From contig NZ_AYOT01000146.1 of NCBI RefSeq assembly GCF_000500045.1, positions 372,001 through 436,000 on the forward strand: a stretch of DNA of 64,000 bases. Direction: 5' to 3'. The stretch is from Borrelia persica No12 (GTDB taxonomy: Bacteria; Spirochaetota; Spirochaetia; Borreliales; Borreliaceae). The notes beneath the pieces were generated by a model. The model did not search any database. It had not been told where the DNA came from and saw only the letters and a program-made list of their open reading frames with translations. Shown in pieces: positions 19,164 to 30,200 of the stretch; the first letter of the stretch is position 1, and every line of letters begins with the position of its first letter. Both the position numbers and the translations under genes were made by a program.

Positions 19164-19898
19164 ATGTATATTACACACGCTAATTCAATAATTGAAAGTA
19201 TTAAAAACAATAAAGGACTTGAATTATATATCTCAAAAACAAGTCCAAGATCTACAAGTATTGAAAAATTAGCTAGAGAATATAATATCAAAGTAATTAA
19301 AACAAACGATCTTGCCAAGATACTTGGCAAGAATGATCATAGAGGTTTTGCATTAAAATTACAAAATTTAAAAGACCATAATACAACAAATAGGAATAAA
19401 AACTTAGAAGAATACTTAAACGAATTTAAACATCAAAATAACGTATTTATTTTAATACTCGACAGCATAGAAGATCCTCAAAATTTTGGAGCAATTCTCA
19501 GAACGGCAGAACAATTTAATATCGATCTTGTAATTACCAGCCAAAAACGAAGTGTAAAAGACAACACAACCGTTTTACGTACAAGCTCTGGAGCAAGTCA
19601 GTATGTCAACAAATTAACAGTTCCCAATATAAACAATGTAATTAGAAATTTAAAAAAGAATGGATTTTGGATCTATGCCAGTGACATAAACGGAAAAGCA
19701 ATAAATAACATAAAAATAACTGACAACAAAATTGCATTGATCATGGGTAATGAAGGCAAAGGAATACACAATCTAGTAAAAAACAATTCCGACTTTTTAG
19801 TCAAAATACCAACTCAAGGAAAAATAGATTCCCTTAATGTATCGGTTTCAACAGGAATTTTAATATTTGAAATCAAAAGACAACTTAACCTACTTTAA
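19164..19898 (+). CDS. TrmH/SpoU-family RNA 2'-O-methyltransferase (RlmB-like)
   Basis: A 244-residue SPOUT methyltransferase. An N-terminal L30e-like substrate-binding domain (about 1-85) precedes the knotted catalytic domain with motif 1 NFGAILRTAEQF (Asn and Arg), motif 2 IMGNEGKGI and motif 3 SLNVSVSTGIL. This arrangement and length match 23S rRNA Gm2251 methylase RlmB, though other family members share it. The ATG lies one base past the dnaJ stop, so it is read as the fourth gene of the chaperone operon. It converges on trxB with a 24-base gap. Confidence 0.88.
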   Translation: MYITHANSIIESIKNNKGLELYISKTSPRSTSIEKLAREYNIKVIKTNDLAKILGKNDHRGFALKLQNLKDHNTTNRNKNLEEYLNEFKHQNNVFILILDSIEDPQNFGAILRTAEQFNIDLVITSQKRSVKDNTTVLRTSSGASQYVNKLTVPNINNVIRNLKKNGFWIYASDINGKAINNIKITDNKIALIMGNEGKGIHNLVKNNSDFLVKIPTQGKIDSLNVSVSTGILIFEIKRQLNLL

Positions 19899-19922
19899 TA
19901 TATCTCTTAAATTAAATTTCAC

Positions 19923-20900
19923 TTATCCCAAAAAATTTCTAACTTCAACAGAAGCCAAAAACCCTTCAGCAGCAGCCGTAATGGCTTGTGCATAAAGTTT
20001 ATTACTAACATCACCACATGAAAATATACCCTGAACACTGGTTTTTACAGTATCTTGAGTAGCAATATATCCATCCTCATCCAATTCCAAAAATCCCTTT
20101 AAAAACTCCGTATTTGGTTTATAACCAATAGCTATAAATATACCATCTACATTCAATTCAAAAGTAGAATTATTTCTATTATCCAGAATTTGAACAATAG
20201 AGACAACATTCTCCCCAATAACCTCTCTAGCCTCACAGTTATATAAAATATCCACATTGGACAATGATTCAACACTTTTCTTTAACATATCAACAGCCCT
20301 AAGATGATCCTTTCTTACAATAACGTATACCTTTTCCACCAGCTTACTTAAATAAATGGCTTCTGAAATTGCCGTATTGCCTCCACCAATCACTGCAACA
20401 ATTTTTCCCTTAAATAGATGCCCATCACAAATTGCACAAACAGAAATACCCTTATTCCAAAATAAATCCGAATTTTTTAGAGTATCTAGCTTTTTAGGCA
20501 CAGACCCTGAGGCAATAATAACAGATTTACTCTTATAGATATAATTATCCGTATATAGATAAAAAATATTATCCCTCTTACTGATAGATCTTACGGTTTC
20601 AAAATAAGTGGTAGCACCCAGATTAATAGCTTGCTCCTTCATATTTAACATCAATTCTCTTCCATCTATACCATTTTTAAATCCTGGATAATTATAAACT
20701 TCTATAGTCGTTGTAAGCTGTCCTCCAGGTTCAGGACCTTCTAAAATACTTGTCTTATATCCACTCATAACAGTATAAATTCCAGCAGTAAGTCCAGCAG
20801 GGCCTGATCCAACAATAATCACATCTTCAACAAAATTTACCTCTGTTCTTACAATCTCTTTATTGGTTTTTTTTATATCTAGTATCTCAAAATTTAGCAT
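19923..20900 (-). CDS. trxB: Thioredoxin reductase
   Basis: A TrxB flavoprotein of about 325 residues that passes electrons from NADPH to thioredoxin. It has the FAD-binding GSGPAG near the N-terminus, the redox-active CAIC pair, the NADPH-site GGGNTA, and GIFSCGDV at the C-terminal FAD contact. I chose the ATG at 20900, with GAGAGG just upstream; the TTG at 20918 gives a longer frame but lies inside the likely leader. The N-terminus before the FAD motif is about 20 residues longer than in many TrxB proteins. Preceded by a promoter and AT-rich dyads. Confidence 0.94.
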   Translation of the reverse strand: MLNFEILDIKKTNKEIVRTEVNFVEDVIIVGSGPAGLTAGIYTVMSGYKTSILEGPEPGGQLTTTIEVYNYPGFKNGIDGRELMLNMKEQAINLGATTYFETVRSISKRDNIFYLYTDNYIYKSKSVIIASGSVPKKLDTLKNSDLFWNKGISVCAICDGHLFKGKIVAVIGGGNTAISEAIYLSKLVEKVYVIVRKDHLRAVDMLKKSVESLSNVDILYNCEAREVIGENVVSIVQILDNRNNSTFELNVDGIFIAIGYKPNTEFLKGFLELDEDGYIATQDTVKTSVQGIFSCGDVSNKLYAQAITAAAEGFLASVEVRNFLG

Positions 20901-20933
20901 AAAACCTCTCAAACTCAATTTAACTTAAAACAT

Positions 20934-20961
20934 ACTATAAAAAATAAACATACTAATTCAA
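20934..20961 (-). promoter_or_regulatory. Predicted trxB promoter
   Basis: On the minus strand TTGAAT (20956-20961) and TATAGT (20934-20939) are separated by 16 bases, 33 bases before the chosen ATG. It abuts the dyads at 20966-21006. Confidence 0.45.
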
Positions 20962-20965
20962 TAAC

Positions 20966-21006
20966 AATATCAACAAAAAATTATTGATATTATTGATTGA
21001 TATCAA
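20966..21006. repeat. TTGATAT-type dyads upstream of trxB
   Basis: AATATCAA (20966-20973) pairs with TTGATATT (20984-20991) around a 10-base loop; a perfect palindrome TTGATATCAA follows at 20997-21006 and overlaps the pheT stop codon. The half-site TTGAT recurs three times within 25 bases. Placed just upstream of the trxB -35, it could be an operator; as RNA it could also form a weak hairpin after pheT. Confidence 0.45.
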
Positions 21007-22697
21007 TGTAAAAGGCTATTAAGATTGATCTCTAAAACACAACACGGAACCATAATTCCAAAATTGCTTAATATGTAGGGTGACACTTCTCCAAAACTGC
21101 CTAAAATAGTCTCATTTATTAAAATATCAGCCCCTCTGCCATCTATATAAAGATTTTTACTTGATTCTCTTAACTTAAATTCAACATTCAAATAATAAAA
21201 AAGAGATGAAACTAAAGAATTAATTTCATTAAATGAAAATTCTTTATCAGCCATTAAAAAAGCCAAATTATCATAAGTAATAGTACCATCAACACCAACC
21301 AAATCTTTTAAAGTTACCTTACCAATCTCAAAAATTTTATGAGGATAAGAAAAATTTGCACTAATGCTCTCAGATTTAAGCAAATCAGGTATTATCGAAC
21401 CTCTAACATATTCATAACTTTCAGTCATTGGATTAGCAACACTTACAAGTTCATCACCCTCAATATTCATCTTTTCAATAAAATCTACCTTAGAACCCAA
21501 ATAATTATAAATCATCTCTTGAAATCCCATACCAATCATCAAATTTTTAACATACCTCGAATATTCTTCTATTGGACTTAATTTTCCTATGGTAAAATCT
21601 TTTGGAAGCTCCGGCTGAAAACTATCCAATCCCTTTCCTATCATGACCTCTTCAATAACATCAACTTCATGTAGAAAATCATTCCTATAAACAGGAGGAA
21701 TAATATAAAATTTCTCTGAATCTTTAAAATAAGCTGAGATTCCCAATTTTTTTAAGTAAAGACATATATCATTTGCAGTAAAATCACTACCAAGCATTTT
21801 ATTAACACTATCAATACTAATCTCTAAAGTATTTTGAAAATAATAGGGACAAATTATTTCTTTCCCATATAAAGTTTCTTTGGGAAAAACGGTCTTTACT
21901 GGCAAAATCTCAAAACCCATATCATACAAATCACAAGCAACAACCGATAAAGACAACAAAGTAGCTTCAAGATTAGTTCCAGTAACTTCAATAAACAAAT
22001 TGGTATCACCCACTCTCAAAGTACCAATATCACGTGAATTAATTATCGGAGGATAAGAGAGCACTTTGTTTTTAGAATCTAACAATAAAGAATACTGACC
22101 TACACCCTCAAAAATTGACGAATATTCTATACCTTTTGGATGTTTTTCGTTTATCTCATTTATGGACATCTCAATATCCATCCCCAAAGGAACAAATCTA
22201 TAATCAGAACTACATGTAACATAATTTATAGGAAAATGAATCAAATCTGACGAATACATTCCCATTGCAACCCTTTTTCGTTTTTGCCCATAATTATGAG
22301 AAAGCTTTTCTTGCAACTGAATTAAAGTTTCAAGCATATACTCATTACAAATCAAACCTTTTGCCAAAAACCCAAAAATAAAAGGCCTAATTTTAAACAC
22401 TTCAGGACTAACTAAAATCTCACCATAAAATTTTTTACAATCATCTGTCGCTGAAAAAAAATCAAATGAAGGCAATTTACCAAAAAGATATGTCTTAATA
22501 TGCCGAGCCAAACCTGCACAAGACCACAAATCAGGTCTATTTGTATCATTAAATTCAATTTTTATCTTATCACTAATCACATCAAATTCACAAATTTCAG
22601 CTTTAGCTGTCTCAAGAATAGATTCAAGCTCACAATTTGTCAAATCTTTTCCTATTTGTTCCAATAAAATGCTTTTATAAATTTCAACCTTAGGCAT
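21003..22697 (-). CDS. pheT: Phenylalanyl-tRNA synthetase beta subunit, archaeal/eukaryal type
   Basis: A 564-residue PheRS beta chain, much shorter than the roughly 800-residue bacterial form: the tRNA-binding OB fold and the C-terminal anticodon-binding ferredoxin-like domain are missing, as in archaeal-type enzymes. The B3/B4 editing-domain region lies in the first half and the catalytic-like core (EVDVIEEVMIGKG, GFQEMIYNYL, VANPMTESYEYVRGSI) in the second. With PheS it forms the alpha2-beta2 enzyme charging tRNA-Phe. The start overlaps the end of pheS by 8 bases. Confidence 0.93.
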   Translation of the reverse strand: MPKVEIYKSILLEQIGKDLTNCELESILETAKAEICEFDVISDKIKIEFNDTNRPDLWSCAGLARHIKTYLFGKLPSFDFFSATDDCKKFYGEILVSPEVFKIRPFIFGFLAKGLICNEYMLETLIQLQEKLSHNYGQKRKRVAMGMYSSDLIHFPINYVTCSSDYRFVPLGMDIEMSINEINEKHPKGIEYSSIFEGVGQYSLLLDSKNKVLSYPPIINSRDIGTLRVGDTNLFIEVTGTNLEATLLSLSVVACDLYDMGFEILPVKTVFPKETLYGKEIICPYYFQNTLEISIDSVNKMLGSDFTANDICLYLKKLGISAYFKDSEKFYIIPPVYRNDFLHEVDVIEEVMIGKGLDSFQPELPKDFTIGKLSPIEEYSRYVKNLMIGMGFQEMIYNYLGSKVDFIEKMNIEGDELVSVANPMTESYEYVRGSIIPDLLKSESISANFSYPHKIFEIGKVTLKDLVGVDGTITYDNLAFLMADKEFSFNEINSLVSSLFYYLNVEFKLRESSKNLYIDGRGADILINETILGSFGEVSPYILSNFGIMVPCCVLEINLNSLLH

Positions 22698-24255
22698 TTA
22701 CCTTTCCTCGTCTTAACGCAACATTACCAATATCATGAGTAAAAAGCTCCCTTAAATCATTTAAACCTAAATGCATTAAAGCCATTCTATCAATTCCAAT
22801 ACCCCAAGCAATAACAGGAACATCAATTCCAAAGGGTTTTGTGACTTCTGGTCTAAAAATACCACTTCCACCCAACTCAAACCAACCAAGAATAGGATGT
22901 TTAACATGAACTTCAATTGAAGGTTCGGTAAATGGAAAATAAGCAGGAACATATTTAACATCAGTAGCCCCAGCCAATTCCTTAGCAAAAATTTCAAGAA
23001 GACCCAGCAAAGTTTTAATATTAACATCTCCAATAACAATCCCTTCTGTTTGATAAAAATCAGCTCCATGAGTAGAATCAACCTGATCATATCTAAAACA
23101 TCTAACAATTCCAAAATATTTACCAGGATTTTTTGCATTCATTAATTGCTTTGCCGAGAGAACCGTACCATGTGTTCTTAAAACCAATCTTTTTGAAATA
23201 CTCTCGCTAAAACCATATCTCCAACCTCTTGATCCTGTATTATACCCATTCTCATGCACAGCTTTAACATTAGAAAAATAAGGCTCAGGTAAAGATTTTA
23301 ATAAATGTGGCTCATTGATATAATAAACGTCTCTTACATCACGTGCAGGATGAAATTGCGGCATAAAAAGAGCATCATTATTAAAAAACTCACTTTCAAC
23401 CAAAGGACCATCAAATTCTTCAAAACCCAAACTTACAAGCTTATCCTTAACTTTAGCTATATACTCCGAATAAGGATTTGCACGTCCAATAAAAGTTTTA
23501 TTTGATGACACATGAATATTATAAGCTCTAAAATTCTTATTCTCATAAGACTTATTTTTTAATATTTCAGGTGTTAATTTTACAATTTCATCGCCCGTTA
23601 AATCATTCTCTTTAAGAAAAGATTTTATTTCAAGTCCAAACTCAGTAAGTTCAAATTTTAAATCCAATTTTTCTACTATTTTAAAGAGCACATCACCAGC
23701 ACCTTTCTTCTTTGAATAATTAGCAATAACTAACAATTCATCATGCGACAAATCATCTTTTAACAAATCCTTACCTTTAGCCCTCTCAAGCAATGTCCGC
23801 ACAATCTTATAACTAGCAAACTCTAAGTCTCTAACAATAATTTCTTTATCTAATCCTAAAGATAAAACACCTTCTCTAGATAAATTGCCAAATGCCTTAC
23901 CAGAATCCCTAACATCAACTTTTAATTCTGATGACAAATTGGAAACCAAAACTGTTTTTTGCAATGCAAGAGCAACTATTTTCTCTTCAATCAAACCATT
24001 ACTTAAAGCATCAATACCTTTTTCAGTTAAACGATAAAACACATTAAGTTTTCGAAAAGTTTCCCCAAGAATGCCATGGGACAAAAGCCATTCAATTGTT
24101 TTATTTGACTGACCTTCATTATAATATAAATCCTTAGAAAGCCTTGACGCAAAAATTTCATCTCCCTCTTTATAATTTAAAATCACTTTTACTTCAAGAG
24201 GATGCAATGTTCTAGCTATATCAAATCTATTTTCCACAAAATTATCCTTAATCAT
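22690..24255 (-). CDS. pheS: Phenylalanyl-tRNA synthetase alpha subunit, archaeal/eukaryal type
   Basis: About 521 residues, longer than the roughly 340-residue bacterial PheS. The extra N-terminal part (about 1-220) resembles the winged-helix DNA-binding-fold modules of archaeal/eukaryal alpha chains (FRKLNVFYRLTEKG). The class II core carries motif 2 (RCFRYDQVDSTH) and motif 3 (GWFELGGSGIFRPE and AWGIGIDRMAL). The ATG at 24255 overlaps the end of the giant coiled-coil gene by 8 bases; a longer frame to TTG at 24276 lies within that gene. The archaeal-type PheRS of spirochaetes is a known ancient horizontal acquisition. Confidence 0.93.
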   Translation of the reverse strand: MIKDNFVENRFDIARTLHPLEVKVILNYKEGDEIFASRLSKDLYYNEGQSNKTIEWLLSHGILGETFRKLNVFYRLTEKGIDALSNGLIEEKIVALALQKTVLVSNLSSELKVDVRDSGKAFGNLSREGVLSLGLDKEIIVRDLEFASYKIVRTLLERAKGKDLLKDDLSHDELLVIANYSKKKGAGDVLFKIVEKLDLKFELTEFGLEIKSFLKENDLTGDEIVKLTPEILKNKSYENKNFRAYNIHVSSNKTFIGRANPYSEYIAKVKDKLVSLGFEEFDGPLVESEFFNNDALFMPQFHPARDVRDVYYINEPHLLKSLPEPYFSNVKAVHENGYNTGSRGWRYGFSESISKRLVLRTHGTVLSAKQLMNAKNPGKYFGIVRCFRYDQVDSTHGADFYQTEGIVIGDVNIKTLLGLLEIFAKELAGATDVKYVPAYFPFTEPSIEVHVKHPILGWFELGGSGIFRPEVTKPFGIDVPVIAWGIGIDRMALMHLGLNDLRELFTHDIGNVALRRGKVNA

Positions 24256-27200
24256 CACTTTTGCTAATAATTCCAAGTTCTAAAATAAGCTCAACTTCTC
24301 CAACAGATAATTTAGTAGCCCTTGAAATCTCTAAGGCACTCCATCCTTGCCTCATAAGCTTAATAACAGAATCCCTAACCGTTGCATTATTAAGACCAAT
24401 ATTATCTTTATACTTAGATTCCGTTTTTACAAGAATTCCAAGAGTCTTAATTCTCTCCTCAGCAGCAATATTTAAATTCTCTAATCGAGTTTCAGATTTT
24501 GCAACTTTTTCTCTTACACTCTGAGTATGTTCCAACTTATCCTCAATCTCTACTAGCATTTCTTGAAGAGTCTGGACATTCCCTAAAACTTCTTTCGATA
24601 AATCTTTATTTGCCAATAATTCTGACATAATATCTCTCAGTTCATCAAGACTATGTTTAAATCCAGAACTTTCTTTAAACAACAAATTCATTTTGGTTTC
24701 TATTTCATTTATCAAATCAAAATTTCTATCAACAGACTCTAGTGTAGACTTTAATATGCTATCTTTATTATTAATCCTATCATAATTATCAAGGATAGTG
24801 TCTTGTTCGTCCTTTATCTCCTTAAGTTTAGTTTTGTAAACCTGAATTTCATCATAAGATTCGGTAAATTTTTTATACCTTTCTTTAAAAGAAGTATAAA
24901 ATTCAAGGCATTCAACAAAATCTCTCTTAATCCCTTTAATATCAATTTGATGAGTCTTTAAATCATTAAACACCTCAATGATATCTGATGTTCTGATTTT
25001 AACATCTTCAATTTCTCTAGCAATACTTTCAAAATCACCCTTATACTTTTGTACAAGTTCTATCTCACCTACCAAAGTTTTACGTAACTCTTCTAATTTA
25101 TTTTTAAAATGATAAACTTCTTCAATCAGTCCATGATTCTTTTCAAGCTCTGCTCCAAGTCTTTCAAAATTTACAATCTTAGTATTAATAACATTGTAAC
25201 GATCATCAAGTTCTCCCATCAAACTAGCTTTATACGCAATTAAATTATCTTTAGTATCGTTTATAAAATGACTAAACTCATTATCATAGTTTAAAACCTT
25301 AAGCTTAAGTTGTGATATATTCTCATCAACACTTTTAATTATTAGATCATATTTATCCTTAAATTCAGATTCTATATTATTAACCTTAAGATTTAAATTA
25401 TTCCTTAAAGTTTTTATATCTTCTTCTGAATAATTTAAATTACGCTTAATATCATTTTCAAAAGCAACACACTCTTCTCTTAAAGTAGTGGCAAAAGAAT
25501 CATAACTTTCCTTAACTGTTCTCTCAATCTCAACTTGATATGTATTCACTTTTTCAGAAAGACTCAAAACATCATCTTGTATTAATTTAACCTGAGATTC
25601 AAAATTATCTCTATCGTTAAAAAATTTACTTACAATATCTTGCCTTTCGCTCTCGATCTTAGAAGTCATTAAATTGTATTCATATTCTAATTTTTCATTA
25701 ATCTCAGAGATTTTATCTTCAAGATCTTTTTGATGACTTAAAAACTTAATCTCCACTTGGGATGCAAGCTCTTCAATATTTAAATTCATCTTTTCATTTA
25801 TAGAATTAATCTTAGAATGCATTGTATTTTCAATATTTAAAACCTTACCCTGAACATCGTCTGAAATATTTTTCAAATTAAGATAAGCTCTGTCTTCAAA
25901 GTCCTTAATATCCGTATGCAAATCCTCAAAAATTTTTTTGGTTCTCTGATTCACACTACTCTTAACAATTTCTAAATCATTTTCAATACCATCAATATCT
26001 CTCTTAATTTCATTTAAACTTTCTTTAGTAATACCCGATCGCTCTTCAAATTCTCTATAAGTATTTTTCTGCCAATGTACCATATCATCCTTAACTTTTA
26101 CAAACCAAGAATCAAAATTACTTTGACGATTATCCACAAGATTAATAAATTCATCTACTCGATTTGTAACATTGGTTTCCATCAAAGCTATTTTATTCTC
26201 TACATCCCTTCTCTTAATATCAAACTCATTGTTAAATTCCAAGTAAAAATTTTCCTTATTAAGGATAAGTTCTTGTTCAATTTCTATTCTAAAATCCCTT
26301 ATAAGATTTTCTTTATCTTCTAGATTTTTAATTATTTCGTTCTCTAAACTTTTAATTCTTTGATCTGAAGACGTTATAAAATTTTCCAAAGAATTACTTA
26401 AATTGTCACTTCTTTCCTTTAAATCTTGAAAAAAATCCTCTTCAAGAAGTTTAAGATGAGAAGAAAGATTATGATACGAATCTTCTTTAAGCTTTAATAC
26501 ATCCTCCTCAATATTACTTAAACTCACTTTAAGTTCAGCAAGACCTTTCAACTGTTCCTTAATATCTCTATCCATCTTTTCATTTGAATTTGAAAGCTCC
26601 AAATTCAACTTAGATATAAATACATCTAATTTATTTTCCACATCAAAATGCATATTTGAATATTTATTATCAAGCTCAGCATATTTATCTGATATCAACT
26701 CAGAAATTAAATTAGTCTTATCATCTATTGCTTTATCCACAAGCAAATACTTCTCATCATATTTATCTTTAAGCTCAGCATACTTATTTGATACCAATTC
26801 CTCAACTAAATTAACCTTATCATCTATTGCTTTATCTATAAGCAAGTATTTCTCATTATATTTATCCTTAAGCTCAGCATACTTACTTGATACCAATTCC
26901 TCAACTAAATTAACCCTATCATCTATTGTCTTCTCTACAAGTAAATGTTTCTCATTATACTTATCTTCAAACTCAGAACACTTATTTGATATAAACTCTT
27001 CAACCAAATTAACCCTATCATCTATTGCTTTATCTATAAGCAAGTATTTCTCATTATATTTATCCTTAAGCTCAGCATACTTACTTGATATCAATTCCTC
27101 AACTAAATTAGCCTTATCATCTATTGTCTTCTCTACAAGCAAATGTTTTTCATTATACTTATTTTCAAACTCAGAACACTTATTTGATATAAACTCTTCA

Positions 27201-30200
27201 ACCAAATTAACCTTATCATCTATTGTCTTATCCACAAGCAAATACTTCTCATCATATCTATCTTTAAGCTCAGAATACTTACTTGATATCAATTCCTCAA
27301 CTAAATTAACCCTATCATCCATCGCCTTCTCTACAAGTAAATGTCTCTCATTATACCTATCTTCAAGCTCAGAACACTTATTTGATATAAACTCTTCAAC
27401 CAAATTAACTTTATCATCTATTGCCTTCTCTACAAGTAAATGTTTCTCATTATACTTATCTTCAAGTTCAAAATACTTATTTGATATCAGCTCCTCAACC
27501 AAATTAGTAGTATCATCTATTGCCTTCTTTACAAGTAGATGTCTCTCATTATACTTATTTTCAAGTTCAGAATACTTATTTGATATCAATTTTTCAACCA
27601 AATTAGTTTTATCATCTATCGCTTTTTCCATAAGTAAATGTTTCTCATTATACTTATTTTCAAGTTCAGTATATTTAAAATCAATAACATTCTCTAAATC
27701 ACTATTATATTTACCTATTTTTTCTTTTAAATCTTTTTCTATCATTTCAAAATTATTTTCAATTGCTTTAAGAATAGATATTTTATCATTAATCCCATTT
27801 TCATACTTTTCAATCTCATCATTAACTGCAGACTTAGCCTGCATCATATATGCATCAAATTGAAGTTTCATTTCTTTTTCAACATCAGATTTAACAATAT
27901 TAAATTGATCATAAATATTATTACTGTTTTCTTGTATTTTCTTTCTTAAATCTTCTTCAAACTCTAAAATTTCTTTTGACCTCTCCTCTATGATTTCAAA
28001 ATTAGAATCCATTTCAGCAATTTTTGCTCTTAAACGCTCATCATTATCTGTAAGTATCTTATATATCTCATCCCTAATTTTTGAAATAGCCCCTTCACTC
28101 TCAACAAAAAATGTTGAATATCTCTCATCAAAATTATTCTCAATAATTTTAAACCTTTCTTTATAAAGCTCATTTAAAAATTCAGACTTATCCTCAATAT
28201 TATTCTTAAGCTCACTAATCATACCCATAAACCGTTCTTTTAATTGAATAACATCATTATCTATGGCTTTTCTATAGTCAATTGCCTCTTCACGTCTAAT
28301 CTTATATTGCTGCTCAACTTCTCTAAGAAATTCACTAATCCTAAGCTCTTCTTTCCCCACTATATCCTTAATCTTAATTTCAAAGTCTTCAACTTGATAT
28401 TTCGACACATCAAAAGACGATTTAAATTTTTCTATACTATCATCCATATTTTTGCTAAGGATATCTATTTTATCTGTTAGTCTCCTACTTATATCTTCTA
28501 TCTCATATCCTATTTCATTTTCTAATTTACTAGCAAGAGTTTCTGAATATCCCCTAGAATCAGATATTACTTTGCTATATTTTTCATTAATTTCTCTATT
28601 TATATCATTAAATCTTGAATTAAGAGAATCAATAGTAATATCAATATTTGCTTGGAAGGAAGCAATGTCTGTTCTCTTGTCTTTAAGCAAACTATCAACT
28701 TCTTTAACAAACTCTTCTGAATTATTTAAAATAGTAGCAAATTTTTTAGATAAATTTTCCTCAAGTTCTTTAGTATCTGTATCGAAATGACTCATAATAT
28801 TTTGTAAAAGCTCATCCGCATATACATTTCCTTGATTTCTAAACTCATCTATTTTTTCAAGATAATAATTTTCAAGTCCTTCAAAGGTAGTTTTTAAATC
28901 ATTAATTTTTAAAGTCATTTCTGAATCAATGGAATTTATATCCATCTTACCTGAAGAGAGGACATTTTCAATATTAACTGATATTTCACTCAACTTATCT
29001 TGCCAAACACTAAGCTTGCCATCTATTTCATTATTAAGCATATCTTTTTTATTTAAGATATCTTGTGATATTTGAATTAAAAAATCATCTACTTGTTTTT
29101 GATTATCCATCTTAATTTCAGAAATCTCGCGAACTCTTGTTTCAATAAATCCATCAAGATCTGTTTTTATATTATTTAAAACATCTTCACATTCGATTTT
29201 AAAATCTTTAAAACAATAATTAAGTTCCTCTATTTTATTTTTAATTATGTCCTCTTTATTAGAAAAGTCTTCATTAAATCCATTAAGCATCATAATAATT
29301 TTGTCATGAATTATTTCAGCTTGGTTATCGATAAATTCTTTAATCCCCGATAAAGTCTCTTCACTATTTTTACTTGCAATATCTTTTAATTCTTTGTATT
29401 TATCTAATACCGAACCTTCACAAGTTTCTGCCTTAGATATAACATATTCAAGTCTTTCATTAATATCCTTTTCAAAAGACTCAATTTTGGAAGAAGTTGA
29501 TGACAACAATTCTTCACTTGAAATCTTAATATCAAGTAAAGATTTATTTAACACAATAAGCTCATCTTTCCAATTAGTATGCATGTCAATTGCTTTTTTC
29601 TGAATATGTTCTGAGAGTTCATTAAAAATATGCTCACTAAGCTCTGTTCCCTTAACCCTTTGAGTTTCAATCAAATTTACAAATTCTTCATTTGTTTTAT
29701 TTAAATTGGATTTCATTTCTCCTAAATTCAGTTGCATTTCCTTTTGCCAGTTTTCATGTTGCAATTTACTAGCTTCCATTTCCCTTACAAATTTACCTAT
29801 ATCTTCTCCATAATGACTCTTTAAATTAACAACTTCATTATTAATATCAGAATTTAGACTATTTAACTTAGATTCAAAATCTCTTCTTAAAGAATCAAAA
29901 TTTTGCTCCAAGAAAACATTTAACGAATGTATACCTTCATTTATCTTTTTACTAGTAATTTCAAAACTTTGATAATCATAATCCGATTTTTCAGACATCT
30001 TACTAAACCTGTCATCGTATTTAACATTCAAATCATCAATATCATGCGCAAACTTATCTGCAATATTTCTATACTTGCTCTCAAACTGAGTCTCTAATTC
30101 ATTACTTTTTAAATTGAAAGACTCTAAAAGCATCTTATACTTTGAATTAACATTTTCTTCCAGAAATGAATATTCATTAACAAATTTTTCATTTATCTCT

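Noticed and set aside
22776-23138. 120-codon frame on minus inside pheS, and similar long frames inside rplC, tuf and phnP regions
   Set aside because: All are out-of-frame shadows of well-supported genes, with Leu/Ile-rich low-complexity products and no ribosome sites.
26687-27676. CRISPR array or minisatellite as an explanation for the 99-bp periodicity
   Set aside because: The repeats are in frame inside a coding sequence with no variable spacers; protein-level periodicity explains them.
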